From: Nymphaea colorata
Lineage: Eukaryota > Streptophyta > Magnoliopsida > Nymphaeales > Nymphaeaceae
Direction: 5' to 3'
NCBI RefSeq assembly: GCF_008831285.2
Contig: NC_045140.1
Span: 2,645,528-2,709,527, forward strand
Length of the DNA: 64,000 bases
Shown: positions 14,762 to 28,231 of the stretch, piece after piece
How positions within the stretch are numbered: position 1 is the stretch's first letter
How the letters are laid out: every line of letters starts with the position of its first letter
Made by a program: the position numbers and the translations under genes
The notes under the pieces: model-generated
The model's input: only the letters and a program-made list of their open reading frames with translations
What the model was told of the DNA's origin: nothing
Databases searched by the model: none

Positions 14762-16018
14762 ATTTTCATATTGCTTTTGAACATATACTTGAATTTTCAA
14801 TTAGATTTGCACACACAAAACCACCAAATTTTGTGTTCATATTTCTAATTTATTTATGAATTAAATGTAAAACAATACTTGATTCTCTTTCAAGCGATCC
14901 CAGAAACAATTTGAGTGCAGCAGTTCATTTCTAAGAATATCTAAAATAAAAGAAGGCATGTTCCCATGTTCCATCATATGGGTATTTTCGTAATTTTATA
15001 AGGAAAAAAAAAATCTAGGCTCCACTTTCTGCCCTTATAAGAGGGGTCTTTCATTTAACACCAGGGGCATTTTTGGTCATTTATAACCCATAACACAGGG
15101 TCCCTTGTTAGGGGTCATAACATATGACCTGCTCAAGAAACAAGACCATTAATAAAGCACTGCACTAGAAAGCCCAAGAGATTATTGGCTAGTTAAGAGG
15201 CGCTGTCTTTCCATTAACAAATTGTGGCTGGTCGCATGGAAGTCTCTCATGCGGCTAATTCAAGAAATTGACTAACAGAAGCACTGCCTGCCATGATTTC
15301 TTGGGATATTCTTGCTGCCCCTTCCACATAAGAAGAGTCAAGGGCTGTCAGTCCTGCTTGCTCCTGTTCTGCTGCACTACTGCCTGCTACTTGGAGACAC
15401 AGTGGTGTGCCTTCCAAGAAAGATTATTAGGGCACATCAAATTTAACATGAGAAGATGGATGGGACACAGAAATAGGGCTTGAAGTAGTTGAACTCCATT
15501 TGCAGAGTGTACAAAGCCTTGTTTTGACAGACATTCTGACAGGGAAGAAGCATTCTCAGTCTGGTTGCTGTCTTCTACTTTCCATTTCTGTCAACTGTAG
15601 AAAATTTTGAGTCTGTGAATCATGGGGAGTTGTAACTGGTCCACTTATCTATGTTTGCTCCATTTTTGTTCTCCTCTTGTCTAAGTTGCCAAAGATGTAC
15701 TCTGTACTGGTTCTTGAAGTAACCAACGGTGAGACCCTAGGAACCAATGTCAATATGTTGGGGGGAATCAAGTGGTTCAATAAGAAAAAGAAGAGAAGCG
15801 GAAATTTTGGGAAGAACACCAACATGTCATTTATGTGGAATTCTTTTACAAAACTTTGCTAAAAAAATTTAGTTGGTATAACGACAACCTTACTTAAGCT
15901 TAGATTCTTGATTTAGATGCATATTTCGTCTTTAGTTTAGGAGTTCAGACGAAAGAAATTCAAACTTCAGCATGTTTCTGTTACACTAATGTGGCTTGCT
16001 TTTGTAAAATTCTTCTGT

Positions 16019-16050
<32 letters not shown>

Positions 16051-18300
16051 CGTGACGAGTCTGCACTATCTTCCAATATCTTGCAGGACATTTTTCCCAC
16101 TTATACATTTCCTTTAGTCAAAATTTAGCCTTATATCAAACAACTTAAATGCAGCATTTTAAGGAATTGGGTATCCTCCATTTTTCTTCACTTGATATAA
16201 GAGCACAAAGTAAATTCTTTTGAAGAACTAAAATCTTCAGAACTTGCCAAGTTTGTTAATGGTGGGTTGGCATGCTTGAAATTCAAGGAAGTTCTAGATT
16301 GCTTTGGGCACACAGAAAATTTTTTTGCCCAATTTTATGAACTTGGTCCTAGTTGTCAATTGTGACAGGCTACCCACCTTCCCACATTGATCTGTCCTTG
16401 CTTGATCCAACTACACCTCAGTGGGACTTCAAAGCCACTGATAGATTGACAGTCTAATCTAACAGTTTTCTGATATAATATTTCTCACAACAGTAAAGCT
16501 ACAATTCTTTTCAGAAACAAAGCAGATGTCTTTAGCATATGAAGTGGCTGTTTGCACACTCATTTAATTCTTCCAAAACAGTTTTCAAGTTTCTCTCACA
16601 AGTACAAGTTTGTTTCTTAGTTTATTTGAACTGTGACCCTTTAGGGAAATTTACACCATCCTTCTGTTACTATTCCTTTGTTATAATTTTATGTGTTTTA
16701 CGTTTAAGGCCCAACTTTTGCTGACCACTGTCAAATATGTTTAGGGAATCTGTACTGTTTGATGAAGAAAATTGTGAAATTTTTCATGCTTTCAAGAGCT
16801 ATCAATTCACCTAATTTCACTGATTTGTTAAGGGACAATAGTAAAGGTGTGTTCTTACTTCTCATTTGTTAGCCAAAGTTGATTTTCTCAGGAAATTATA
16901 ATAGTTGTGAGGGTTAATTTTGCAATTGTGGTTAAAAGGTAAACAGCTAAATGAAAATTCTCTTTTTTCTTTATGCATGATCTGGGCCCATGTCCCTCTC
17001 TCTCTTCATGGGGACTCTAATATCAAGGACTATGTTACTTTCGAAATGACGAAAATGCCCTTAAATAATTTAAGGTGTAGGGGAATCATACTTAATTCCT
17101 AGTCAAAGTTCAAACATATGGATTGTTGTACACTTTTCTCATGGGCAACTCTTCACTTACATTCGACAACTAAAAACTAAAACAGGAGGAAAAGGAAGAA
17201 AGAATAACCACAAATAGAGTTGTTGAACATTTTTTTTATAAATTTTTTAAATCTTAAAATTTTTTGAAGTAATTTATTTATTAGAGAACATGTATAATCT
17301 TATGTTTTGCCAATTTAGAACCGATTCAGAAGAATTTGTAGATTCACTGAAGCGGCAATTTGGCTGATTCGACGTCAATAACACTGAATTGATTTATTGG
17401 AGAGGCACATGTGTTGCATTGCGTATCCTTTCAATGGTTGATTCTTGTGATCTGCAAACAAATATTTCCAAAGGAATATTATCACTAGCATTAGACAGTG
17501 ACGCTTTTGTTCTACTTAAAAGTGTACAACGTTGGCACGACGGGGGTGGCTAAACTTGTTTCTTTCGATGATTTTATCGGACAACCAGGTAAAAAAGTTC
17601 TACTTCCTCACTGGTAATTTCCCTGGCATCAAGTTAAGATTTATCTCCACGATTATATATAATCGACAGTCATTGTTGAGTTGTTTCCATTGAATTTTGC
17701 TTATAGATGGCATTTATATGGCTGAATCAAGTTCTGTCTTTCGTTTTTCTGATGTGAAAATACATTCTCATGGATTGAATTGGCATTTTTATCGCTGCCC
17801 ATGATTTCAAATGCCATTAAATATTCAATGTTGGTTAAAGTCAAGCTACAGTCTACTCTTGAAATCAACAATGTAGATCACATCTGAAGTTAAAAAGTTA
17901 AGAACTGTAGGAGTACTGCTACATTAGCTTGTACAATATTCCTACCTTACTGGTAAAATTGTTCTTGTACATGAAAACTCTGGCCTCGTTGTGATGTGTA
18001 CACATATATCGAGTTCAAACTGAAGATATGTTCAATCTACTTCCTGGAATTTACAGGTTGCTCCTCCCAGATGAACAGTTTCTCCTGACAAGTTATCTAT
18101 CATCTTTCTACCTTTTGTTGAAATCTTACTTCAATAATGTTGAGAGATGATGCTTTCGCTTATCTCAAACTCGCATTACGAGTGCTTTGGAAGTCATTCT
18201 CAGTGACGTGTGCGAATGAAAAGGTGATTCTGCCAAGCTCTAATTGAGGTCTCATTATGCTTGAAAGGAACAGTGAAACTGACGGCATCCTGATGTAATC
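14762..18300. other. Gene-free stretch
   Basis: AT-rich DNA with only short open frames. Some segments (15180-15600) are less AT-rich and look transcribed or formerly genic, but no exon chain or recognisable protein emerges. Confidence 0.4.
16022..16049. repeat. CT microsatellite
   Basis: A perfect CT run of 28 bases. Confidence 0.9.
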
Positions 18301-18304
18301 AAGG

Positions 18305-18597
18305 TTAAAAACCACAACTGCCACCTCCAACTGGCTGGTTGAAGCAGGTAAAAATTTGGTGTCTGGAACACATCAAGGAGAAAAAAGATGAACCATTAAT
18401 GGGGAAGGAAAGAATCAAACCTTCGTGGAACAGAGAGGTGATGTAACAGAATGTGATGCTTCTGACACTGACACAAGGGTCATACTTGTACCACAAGAAG
18501 GATGACCACTTTTATGAGCTTTCACATTGTTTCTTGATGAAGAAAGCGAGGAAAAGACATGGATTTGCATTACCAGTGGAAGAAATTGAGTGAGCAA
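18305..18597 (-). other. Possible minus-strand terminal exons, unknown protein
   Basis: Read on the minus strand, an open block ends CTCTGTTCCACGAAG followed by GTTTGATTC, and a TTCCAG acceptor precedes ACACCAAATTTT about 60 bp on. One continuation ends in NQPVGGGSCGF and a stop at 18305. The splice-like borders are suggestive, but no protein family is recognised. The same strand stays moderately open from 18697 to 18924. Confidence 0.25.
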
Positions 18598-19427
18598 AAA
18601 TCTGCAACTTACATCGCCATGGCAGAACAGTTACCAGAACAGTGTAAAACGGCCGTCAAATTCACGAGGTAACTCTCGTGAGACGCATAAAAGACCTCAG
18701 ATTTGCAGTAAGTCAACCATGTGAACAAGTTCTTGATATTGGTGAAAATAATCTGCTTTATGGGAGATGGTGCCCATCTTCTGCAAACCAAACATCTGCA
18801 AAGTTTGGATACAGCAATCTACAACTTCTGAGTTCTTAGAATTTTGGAAATCTCGGATCGTGCAGCAGGGGCGCTTCATGACCTGAAGGTAAGAACCCAG
18901 GGCCTGATTGAACATGATGCCCATTTGAAAAATTATAGTTCTAGCAAGAAGTTAAAATCATAGATTTGAAATCTTCTTGTCTAAGATCCCAAAATATGAG
19001 ATCCAATATAATCAAATACCCTTGTTTCTTTCTCTTTTGTCCGCTTTTTGTTTCTCTCATGAAGTAAAGATAAAGATAAGTATAATTTAGCAAACATGGG
19101 CATCACAATGTGGATCGTCGGCATCCTTTTAAAATAATGAACAATTGCAGGGCTTCTTCTGCCGGATTGTGTGATCCTCAGTGGCATTGTTGTAAAAGAG
19201 TATGAATTAAAAAAAAAATATTGGGGTTTAGAGTGAGTGTCGAGACAAAAATTGCGAAACAAAAAGAGGCGTGGGGAGGAGTGAAGTGAAAACCAAGCAC
19301 CCAAAAAACAGTTAAAAAATAAATTAGAAGAGCTCTCACTTAGCAGAGCAAACCAGAAAGGAAACCTCAGGACGAATTGCTGAAGAAGAAAAAGGAAAAA
19401 AGAGAAAAAAAAAAGGGGAAACAAGAA

Positions 19428-19428
<1 letters not shown>

Positions 19429-19455
<27 letters not shown>
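19429..19455 (+). promoter_or_regulatory. CT tract in the probable 5' leader of the next gene
   Basis: A pyrimidine CT run lies 420 bp upstream of the start codon at 19879. Such tracts are common around plant transcription starts and 5' UTRs. The exact start site cannot be read. Confidence 0.4.
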
Positions 19456-19459
<4 letters not shown>

Positions 19460-19878
19460 CCCCCTCACCTCTCTCTCACTTGTTGGTCGTCTGAGCAGAA
19501 GAAGTCTACAGTCGAGGGGAAATTTATTAGAATTGGGTTTTATTCTTGTTATATTTTCTTCCCTTCTGGGTGGTCGATCTGCTCGGATCTGTGTGAAGGC
19601 AGCAATGCAGAGGATCTGAAGCGGCCAGTAGAGCTTTAATGGCGGAAGCAGTGAGCTGGGTGATGTGGGTCCTTTTCCTTTCTCCTTAGTTCACACTCAA
19701 AATTTAGCAGAATTCGCTGATTCTTGGACGTTTCGAGGAGCTGGGGTTTGTGAGCTTTACTGGTTCGGATATGGGCTTCAATTATGGGACTGCAAAGGCG
19801 TTGGAAGAGATTTGGGGTCGAAGAATTTGGTTTTGAGCTGCCTTTGACTGACAGACTGGGGCTTCTGTGGCGGCGGAA

Positions 19879-22800
19879 ATGCCTCCTTCGCCGGCGTTGC
19901 GGTACTCGCCGTCGAGGAAGATGGAGAGCCACAAGCGGGGCCGGAGCTTCGAAAGTGGGTTAATGTTCAGAGAGAAGGACGACGACCTTGCACTCTTCAA
20001 CGATATGAACTCCAGGGAGAGAGACAATTTCTTGATACCATGCCGCAACGAAGATTTTGACGACTCTATTTGTAATCTTCTTGATTTCCATCTCGATTTC
20101 TAGCGTCTTTTTCTTGGTTCCTGCCCTATCCCCATTCCCCGCTCACCCATCCTCTCTATTGATTTTATGTGCAGCGATGAAATTGAAGTATTTCTCGGAC
20201 TTCAAGCTCGGTGTGACGATTCCTGCACGGGCCGACGGCAGCGACCTTCTCAATGCGGATGGCGAAAAAAATGATTATGATTGGTGAGATTCTGTTGGTA
20301 TACTTACTAGTGGTTTCCCGCATTGGATCTATTTCTCTTCACGAATCTTGGGTTTCTGCATCGTTGCTTTCGCTTCTCCATTTTCCTTGTTAGTAATGAA
20401 CGAAGCTCGAGATCAAGTTGGTTCAGGACTAGAGTCTCATAAAATTTGTGTCAAATTTTCTTAGTAATTCAGATTTTTAAGGATGAGTGTGGAACTTTCT
20501 TTAGATGGCATTTTTGTTCAGTTAGTTAAGTTGTTAACGGCGTTTTAAATCCGCAATCATTTCATACTCATTTCTCATAAATGAGCTGAACATTGAACTG
20601 CTAGGTTAATATAATTCATTAAAATGTTCTTCAATTTTTGTGGCTGTTGAATTCAATTGGAAACCCATTGTTTGAGCATAGAATAATTCGATATGCATGG
20701 TGGGCATTTGTAAATATCTATTTTTGACATGTAGATCTGGTGGTACATTGAGGATTAACCGAATTAGGTGTGATGCTTCACATGAAATTCACCTCTTGTG
20801 TTTATCGTTGCCAAAAGTTGTGCACAGGCTTCCATATTTACTGATTGTTGGGAAATGAAAAGACAATCACAGCTCGGCTTTGGTGTGAAGTGAGTGAAGC
20901 ACCATAAATCTGGTGGAAAAGCATCATGAAGACGATGTTGTTTGATATGAAACATTTTCAGAACATTGAACGCTTGTTATTTCTGGTTTCTAATGGGTGT
21001 GTCTCCTATGGGTGGATTTCCTTGTGTTAAATGGTTATTTGTCGCTTCTACTAAAGTATGGAGCCCCTTTCAGAGTGGGAAATTAGGCTTCTGAAATATA
21101 GTTCCTTATTAGCAGCAGCAGATTTAAATGGACATCAGATTTTTATCATGAAAATTCGCTGTTCACCATAAATAATGGATCTATTTGATGAGTACCACTG
21201 TTGACCTACTTTAATTATTGAAGAACGACAAACTTTAAATTGAAATAATTTTTTTCTCTCAAATTTTGTTTAAATTAAATAAAATAACTTCTAATTCCAT
21301 TTATGATGTTTTGCACCAACTTCCCATTTCCCATTTCTTGCTTCTTAGTTCTCCATTCTTTCTTAGCAACATTGATTTGTATATAGTGGTTACTTTTGTT
21401 CTATGAGCACTGAAAAGCTAAGCTAGTTTTGGTTAAAAATGCATATTCTATATGTGTCCCTGTGGAACTTCTGACAATCGTGTGCTTTATGCACATCAGC
21501 TTGTTTCTTCATCCTGAATTCCATGCATCTTCAGAAGGAAATGTAACTTTCATAAGTTATTATTGCAAGAACTTTCAGTTAGTCTTCCTCAATCTTTTAA
21601 ATATCTTGACATAGTATGATATCAATGTGGACTTTAGGTTCTCTTGGTACGAGTTTCTTTCTTTGGAATGGTTCTCATTGTTGTCATTTTTTTTCTTGAT
21701 GTTTCTTTTTTCAGGCTTCTGACTCCTCCTGATACACCACTCTTCCCTTCCTTGGATGATGAAACTATTCCACCTCCTAATCTTTCACAAAGAGGCAGGC
21801 CACGCAGTCAGCCAATTTCTATATCAAGATCAAATACGGTAAGATATTGGTTTTATTTTTGGTATTCTTTGTTCACAGTGTCTTAGTCTCTTAAATTATT
21901 GACAGTGTTCTAGCTCTAAGGGGAAATGCTCCTAGCAACGCATACGTGGGCTTGTATACATGCACATGCACATGCACAGACAAGCAACAGGCAATCACAC
22001 ACTCACACACGTAGTTGCACACAGCAGGTAGAGCCACAGAAGATTAAGCATGATAAATACATATAATTTGCTTTATGATCTGAAATGGCATTGCAGAAAA
22101 TTTGATTCCATTTGTAATATCTCTCACTTTGTACATTTACTGATTTCATGTTAGATGGAGAAGAGTTACAGCAGCAGGGCTAGTAGAACTAGTGCAAGTC
22201 CTCACAGACTTAGCCCATCACCTAGGTCAACTAGCAGCATGGTACAGTCAAGAGGTCGACCATCTTCTGCTCCTAACTCTAGCTTCATTCGCCCTTCTAC
22301 TCCCTCTCGAAGGCCTTCTACTCCACCAGGCAAGCCTAGCAATCAGGCACCAAGGGCTTCAACTCCTACTTCTCGCAGAATGAGTACTGGATCAAGTGGT
22401 TACCCTTCCTCATCTGGAAGAAGAGGACCTTCGCCTGTGAAGACTAATCGTGGGAGCTCTTCTTCTCCCAAGTTAAGTGCTTGGCAGTCGAGTCTTCCAG
22501 GATTCTCTTCTGATGCCCCTCCAAATCTTCGGACTTCATTGGGAGATCGTCCTGCATCATATGTCAGAGGTTCATCTCCTGCATCAAGGAATGGAAGGGA
22601 TACAAGTGGACACAGAAGGCAATCACCATCACCGACAGTTTCTAGAAGTTCCAGCTCGCCGCACCACCAATATCATGATCAGTTCAGCTTACACATCAAA
22701 AGCTCTGTTGGTTCTTCTTTTGATGAGGAAGTGGAGTCTGTGCAATCCACACTTCCAGCCAAACCTGAAGTCTTCCCAGGAAATTCTGGACATTCAAATA

Positions 22801-25800
22801 AAAAAGTTTTGGCATTTCCAAAAAGAGTTTCTCATCCCATATCATCAGGCTCTGCTCCAAAACGGTCCTTTGATTCTGCAATGCGCCAAATTGTATGTTT
22901 TTTTATCATATTGTTGCTATAGCTTTTGCCATCAGATTGAAATGCCTTGGATCTTGGTATGGGGCCATGCATCATACAGCTTGCTCCGTGGATCTAAGAT
23001 GGGAGAGTTTTGAACAATCCATTTAATCAAACGCTTCACATAGTCTGGCAGTTCAAAGTGTGAAGTATATGTGCTGTGTCAATCTAGCATAACAACTATT
23101 ACCAATAGATTTCTTAAACTGAAGAGTTGGTGTTCACACTTTGTTTTTCCAGTATCTTTTCTTGATAACTATCATATCAGTAATTGATGACTGAGATATG
23201 GCTAATATGGTTTTTGGATAATGAAGTTGCAAGGTTTAGCTAAACAGACGTGATCACTTCCCCTATCTCTAATAAGGCTGACAAACAATCTTGTTAGTAT
23301 GTGGATCATCCTTAATTTCTAAATTGTAATTAAAGTGATTGAACGTTGATGTAATTCATCTTGAAGCCTAGTTTGCCTGCAAGAACCATGGTGGATTTGC
23401 TATTTCTTCAAGAATTTTGATTTAGATTAGTTTGTTAGGCTTTGATACCATGCTATTTTCTATGGTTAAGAACCTTTGAATATAGAATTCTTCAATGTTT
23501 TGCTAATTGGGATGACATTTTCTGTTATAATCAATTTAAGTTACCTGTGAGCTCTCAATTTCTGCCCTTGTTTGCTTCCAGTTATGTTGTTTCTTCAAAT
23601 TATCATGGTTATTTATGTATTCTGTACAGGATCATCGGAAAAATCATCAGAACATGTTCAGGCCATTGCTGTCAAGTGTCCCTTCTACTTCATTCTATGT
23701 TGGCAAAGGAAGCACTTTCCATCAACGCATGGTCTCTATGAACTCCTCTGTCACCACCAGCAGCAATGCAAGTTCTGAACAAGGTGCTAGTGTTGTACCT
23801 GACACTGATGGCAGTGATCATGAGCATGATGTTCTGGATGGTGAATGGGAAAGGGCACCATTTTCTGATGTGCAAGAAGAAATGCTTTCCTATGAAAAGG
23901 CAGAGCAATTAGGCAAAAACAAACCTGACATGGAGCTTCATATTGTTGATTCGGAAAGGATTGGAGATGTTTTGTACTCAGAAGCTGATTCTAGCATTTT
24001 GGCAACACTTGGTGAGGCTGAGGTTTTAGCATCTGAAAAACTCACAAACAGTGAGATTGATGAGCTGAATGCTGGGGTTACTGTATTAGATGGATCGATG
24101 GCTGGTAGTTTTGGTGATTTGGTTGCTATTTGTTCTAAGTGTGGCAGAAAGTTCCTCATGTTGGAGAACATGGATGAGAATTTAAATATTTGTCAAAGCT
24201 GCATCAAGCAAAACAAACTTCTAGCATGTCAGTTACAATTGCTAGCAATGCCAAGCAATATAACAACTGAAGTTCAGAATCTTCAGATGATTGAGAGAAA
24301 CTCAGAAGCTGTCTCTTCAAATGATGGAAGAGAACAAAATGAAATGGACACTGATGTAGAAATTGACTTCCAATTATCCAACGATCCACAATGTAATGAT
24401 GCCCCTGAAAATGATTATGGTCAAGAAGAAAGAGAACATGGAAGTTCTTGCCTTCTGGTTCTGGATGAACAGATGGAGAATTTCGCTGTGGATAATTTGG
24501 AAACAAAGAGTGAATCCAAAGATATAACTGAAGTACATGATAATTCTGAGGAATTGAAATCAATTGAGTCCATGCAATCTCAGGGTAATCTCAGTGACAT
24601 TAACAAAAGCTTACCAGTTAAGGAGGGAAATGCTCATCCAAGCTTGACAGTTGAAGTTGCAGAGGGTGCTGGCATTTCCTTGTTGCTCTCAAGGTCAAGC
24701 AGTGGGAATTGGCCTGTAGTTCATGGCAAATCGTTGGCTGTTTCAAGTATAACTTCTGATAATCCTTCTTTTTTTACAAACAGTTTAAATGCTACGAGAG
24801 GTTTGAGCAATGCATCTAGCTCTTCGTCCACTGAAACTGCCTCAACAAGGCAAATCAGTGCTCGTTTTCAGCGGCAGTCAAGTAGGAGGTCTGACTTGGA
24901 GAGCCCGAGAACTGATACTCATGCAGAATTACAATTACAACATGTTGGACCAATTTCTCCTAGAGGTCCTGCCATTGCTTTAGAAGCTGAGGTCCATTCT
25001 GTAAGTTCTAACCAAGAAAATTTGGAGAGTTCTCTCCTAACTATGGAGGGGGAAGTTTTGGAGGACACTACAATGGTTCATTGTGAAAAAAGCATGGCAT
25101 TGGAGCATGTACAGTCTGAAAAAGCGAGTTACTTATCAGTTGAGGCTACTGGCCAAGAGTATGATCAGCTGGATGTCAAGGATAAACAAATGTTGCCTGT
25201 GGATTCATCTACAGCGGAAACATCCAGTGATTTTGATCATGCTCAGCTTGAAATTTCATTTGATACATCAGATGCCAAAATTCTGGATGAATCATGTAAA
25301 CTTGTCAAAAACGGAAGTTTACTGGAGACTCCTGAAATTTGCTACCCTAACTGCTCCCAGTACATTCCAGAAAAGGATCAATCTTTACAGGACATAGAAT
25401 CTGTTGGGGCCATGGATAGTGACACCATTGGTAGCAATACTGTTCAGGTTGAGGTGGTTGATGCAGTTGCAGAAGACTGCTCAGTCAATGTATCAGGAGA
25501 TCAAGAAAACGGGCATGATAACATCACTAGATTACATTCAGATTCAGCTGTATTGCCATCTGCAGAAGGCATTTTGGATCAGGAGCCTTCTCCTTATGCA
25601 GCTGAGGAAGCAGGTTCTTCGCGCAACATTCCGGAACCAGAAATTCTCCATCATACCCTATGCTCCAAAGGTTTGTTTTCTTCCTGAGATCGATGCCTTT
25701 TTCCTTGACTGATGATTTAGTTTCAAGAATCCTGCTGTTGACATGACAAACGTTGAATTGTAGTCCACATAGTTATACATATATTGTCTCAACATATGTT

Positions 25801-28178
25801 GCTAGTATGTTTAATCTGTATTACCATTTAACTTTTTCTGGTTGACCACATGTTAATCATGTTTTAGTTGGTTTTTAAAAAATTTCCTGATGCAATATCT
25901 GCCCTTTCTGGCATTCTATCACATATTGTGGCATAAGATGTCCATGTGCGTGTGCTGTTTTTGTTTGGGGGGAAGGGGGTGGTTGGAATTATCTTGTACT
26001 ATTGAAAATGCATAACCGTTTAGGTGGAAAACATAGGTGAGATTTTATGAACTTCATTTGAGCCTATGTATGCTGTTTGGCATGGTTTATTTTTAAGGGT
26101 CAAATCTTGCTTTGTGTCTACTTGGTGTAACAGGATCATTCAACAGGCTAGCAAGTTTTCATGCATTATGAGTTCTATTCATTTCTGAAGATACCTGCTT
26201 ACCTATGTCACAAGGACTCCCCCAGAAGGGTGCTACACCCATGGCGACACAGGTGCAGGCCAGGACTTTGGGGTTACATGGCCAACCCCTAGGTGCAGTC
26301 AACAGACCTGTGTCTCTTTTTGCAAATATTAACTCTGTCAACTTTGAACTAGTGCAATTTCATCCTTGCTTAGGGATAAAATTAATTAATAAGATTGTTA
26401 TTAAAGATGAAACAGAGTTGAGGTGGACCTTCTTCTTCTGCCTCTACCCCTTCTTCTTTCTCCAAGCAAAGTCTCAGGGCCCAGCAATACAAGCTTGTTG
26501 ACAAATACTCTCTCTCTCTCTCTCGTGCACATGCACGCGTTGACTATTCTCCTTTCTGCTGTATTTCTCTCTCCTGATTGTTTCCGTAGACCCTCTCCTC
26601 TCTCTCCCTCCCCCTCTGTTGCCTGTGAAACTGTTGCAGAAAAAATGGGGCTACCTTCCCTTGGGAATTTCCCATTTACCTCATCCATAGGCAGTTGTCA
26701 TTTTCTAATGGACCAGATGGCTTGGTATCCAGTTAGTGGGCTGGGACCACATTGTAAGGGAAGGCAACTCTAAGAGAATGCAACTGATGGAACAGAAATA
26801 TCTATATCTGATGTGAATGATACACACAGATTTAAAAGGACAGGAAACTTGGTAATTTTTACATCTGATGGTTCAAATGTACATAGGTACGTACTTCTCA
26901 TTGAACAAATGTCACTAATTTACCTTGAAAGAACATGTTTAGTACAGGAAACCAAAATGCCCAAAATGAAAAATTCTTATTCCATTTTTTCAGAAATATA
27001 TTTAAAAATTCTTGAATTTTTTTTAACATTTTAATAACTATTTTGAACTTTACCAATATTTTTATAAAAACTCAAAATTTTGTAATTTTTTGTATTATGT
27101 TTTATTGTTTTTTTATTTTTTGAATTCCCAAGATTTTCTTGAGGAAAACAAGCTTCCTTATTAATACCCATGAAAAACTTTGTGAAAATGGTCGTGGACA
27201 TATTCATCTATGTTTTCATGCATCATAGTTTTTACAATATGATGAATCTATGGCCAATTTTTAGATCCTAAACACATATATGTATATTGGTTGAAATTCA
27301 CTAGTAATGGATGGTTTGTTTTCTTAACCTCTCGATATACCGGGAACAATTCTGCAGAAAACAAAGGCAGTAAATTTTTGCTTCTTGGTATTTTCAGAAT
27401 GTCATATTTTTGATAGCCTACTCTATGGCTGTGCTGTATTATCTGTCCTACGTTCATCCAAACATATGAATGACACCACCATGTAGTTTTCTTCACTTTC
27501 TCGGTCTGCAGCCTGCATTCGAAGGTATCAAACAAGATTTTTCTTGTCCATGTACTCAATAAAAGCTGACATTTAATTAGATAATGCTGCTTAAAGGAAG
27601 CAATCTTGTGCCCTTAATGCAGAAGGTGAATATCCTGGAACCAAATTATTTACACTGAATATAATCAATGTAATGACGTTGGAAAATTGATAAGGTACAG
27701 CAATGTCCAAGTAGCTGGCGGCAACCACATTTAGGAGGTAGAATCAGGAAGTGAGAAAGTTCTAGCTCGTTGGTTTTTTAATTGATTTGGGAGTTGAGCT
27801 TTATCTTCTGCTACTTCTATGTGGTAATAAATACCCATATGGATAATGATTTCATCGCAATACCCTGACCATCAATAATGGCAGAAAACAGAAGATGTTG
27901 GTGAGCAATAGTCAGCTCCAGTCATTAAACAGAAGTATAGATCCATAAAGCACTTTTATGTATAAGAATTTGAGATCAAGCTTGTATAAGGGAACAAGAC
28001 ACAAGCTAGACACTTACAGTAATGATGGTCGAAATAATTTTCTTTTAGTACTGACAGAACTGTTAGTTTCCTCTATTTATAGAAGTCTCTACATGTGTCC
28101 TTCAACATATGGTAAAATAATGACCAAAGTACGCTCTAACCTCACATTGGTACTGGTATGATTTGGGTACAGGTACAA

Positions 28179-28231
<53 letters not shown>

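Noticed and set aside
19636-20048. Minus-strand open frames over the first exon of the Ser/Pro-rich gene
   Set aside because: They overlap exon 1 and its leader, with no splice partners or domain.
22192-23013. Other-frame open frames overlapping exon 4 of the Ser/Pro-rich gene
   Set aside because: The chosen frame joins in phase across all six exons to a single stop; the others are shadows of biased Ser/Pro codons.
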